From Epiperipatus broadwayi (lineage: Eukaryota > Onychophora > Udeonychophora > Euonychophora > Peripatidae), in assembly GCA_028023455.1 (NCBI GenBank), contig JAQFVV010000141.1:2339843-2403842 (forward strand): 64,000 nucleotides of DNA, in the 5' to 3' direction. Positions 62,805-64,000 of the stretch are shown here, in pieces. Numbering within the stretch: position 1 is the stretch's first letter; every line of letters starts with the position of its first letter. A model generated the notes under the pieces. That model saw only the letters and a program-made list of their open reading frames with translations. It had not been told where the DNA came from and made no database searches. The position numbers and the translations under genes are program-made.

Positions 62805-63338
62805 ACGGGCTTAATAAATACAAAGCAATATAAATCGCAAACATAATTGGCAAAATTGATACATGTTAATAGGCAGCATATCAGATAACATATGAAGAAG
62901 GCATTGATTATTAATAATATGTAGAAATGTAACCCTTATTTACTATCATGTATCACAAAGGCACACATATGTTGACTAAACATAAAAATCAATTTTATAC
63001 AATATAATTGTAAGGTAATAGCATACACTTAGAAATTTAAAAGTTACCATAACTCACATATTGACGTCAAAACATACTAAACATATAAAACTATTTTATC
63101 CAGTGCACATAAATACATGTGAACTCTTATTAATTTGCAATTACAAATATTTTTTTCTAAAAATTTACTTTTACCAATTCCCATTCTAACACAAATAAAA
63201 ATAAATATTAACCTGGGTCACATTTTAAGCAAATTTTTTAAATGCAATTTTAAAGTTATGTGATTCATGTGTGTTCTTAATACCTTTGTATGAATTTTTC
63301 TTTTATGTGATAAAAATTATTAGATAAAAAGTTGCATT
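62801..63338. other. No gene seen
   Basis: AT-rich DNA without recognisable structure. Confidence 0.5.
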
Positions 63339-63475
63339 CCGATAATGTGCTATTACTTTAAATATTATAAATTTTGGGCACTCACACATCATATTTAAAG
63401 TAATAGCGCATTATCGGAGTTTGACTTCCATCTAAATAATTTGTATATTTTCAGTGCTTTATAATAGTACTATAA
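63339..63475. repeat. Fold-back repeat, 27-bp arms
   Basis: CCGATAATGTGCTATTACTT at 63339 continues to 63365 and pairs with 63391-63417 with one mismatch, around a 25-base loop. The right flank (TTTTCAGTGCTTTATAATAG) matches, in reverse, the repeat copies at 37996-38090 and 38915-38960. Confidence 0.88.
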
Positions 63476-63540
63476 TAGATGTTATGCAATAAAGAAGTTC
63501 ATAATTCAATTAAAATTCCCCATTTTATATACACATTAAA

Positions 63541-63835
63541 TTTTACAAGATTATAATGTAAATCTGTTCAAACATTATAGATTCCTACACTATGTATGTT
63601 ATTGTTTTTGCATTTTCAATCACATTCTATTTTTGCTTTAAAGAGTATGTAATCAATTAATGATTATGTTTGCAAGTAATTATTTTTACAAGATTATAAT
63701 GTAAATCTATTCAAATGTTGTAGATCTGTATACTATGCATGTTGTTGTTTTTGCATTTTAAATCATATTCTACTTTTGCTTTTTAAAAAAAGAGTACATG
63801 ATCTATTAATCATTTAATGTCTGCAAGTTTATTTT
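63541..63835 (+). repeat. 143-bp tandem duplication
   Basis: TTTTACAAGATTATAATGTA starts units at 63541 and 63684. GTTTTTGCATTTT and TTTTGCTTT blocks recur in order. Identity is around four fifths by eye. Confidence 0.85.
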
Positions 63836-64000
63836 TAAAAGGTGAGTATCAACAGTGAGCACAATTAAATTTGACAATTAAAAATTAAAATCTGATTTTT
63901 AAATATAATTAAAAATTTAAAAATTACATAATGTGATCTGAAATTAATGTGATGCAAAACAATAAAAATTGATTTTTAAATGTAATTGAAAATTAAAAAA

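Noticed and set aside
62659-62853. Minus-strand frame with Arg-Glu repeats
   Set aside because: It is translation of the CT microsatellite.

Overview
This is a very AT-rich animal (metazoan) genomic window. It is dominated by retroelements and (AT)n microsatellites and contains only one recognisable host-type gene, an intronless class A GPCR of the melatonin-receptor-like group, broken by one frameshift. Nothing bacterial or viral is seen. I cannot name the species. The GPCR, several GIY-YIG Penelope-like elements (PLEs) and a decayed non-LTR retrotransposon indicate an invertebrate-type animal genome, but this is inference.

Layout. 1-7455: an LTR-like element (part off the left edge) interrupted at 497-5077 by two PLE copies joined head to head in a ~4.6 kb palindrome. 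The right arm carries a 19-base match to an Illumina adapter at 3476-3494, a probable assembly error that breaks its reading frame. 7471-10829: no gene except a decayed coiled-coil, gag-like coding trace. 10830-16709: a second PLE family, again head to head, whose right copy is split by a 3,067-bp TG...CA element with a clean 4-bp duplication (ATAC). 16710-28006: mostly featureless AT-rich DNA with AT tracts, AT-centred palindromes and small repeat fragments. 28045-31490: another TG...CA element on the minus strand. 32805-33725: a ~410-bp tandem repeat carrying what looks like a complete type I hammerhead ribozyme on the minus strand. 34468-37985: a decayed non-LTR retrotransposon. 37986-39480: a nest of SINE-like and fold-back repeats. 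39595-40930: a third PLE family. 40951-45482, 51522-55741 and 55754-60037: three copies (E3, E1, E2) of one 4.2-4.5 kb family with TGTRCCC...GGGTACA ends, a conserved CCAAT/TATA promoter, a short ORF and a poly(A) signal, each lying against AT tracts. 45575-46532: the GPCR. 60038-64000: repeats, fold-backs and long AT and CT microsatellites.

How it fits together. The window records repeated insertion of retroelements into or beside (AT)n tracts. The points most worth following are the hammerhead-bearing tandem repeat (retrozyme-like), the E family and its apparent preference for AT tracts, the repeated head-to-head PLE architecture, and the embedded adapter, which is a warning about local assembly quality.
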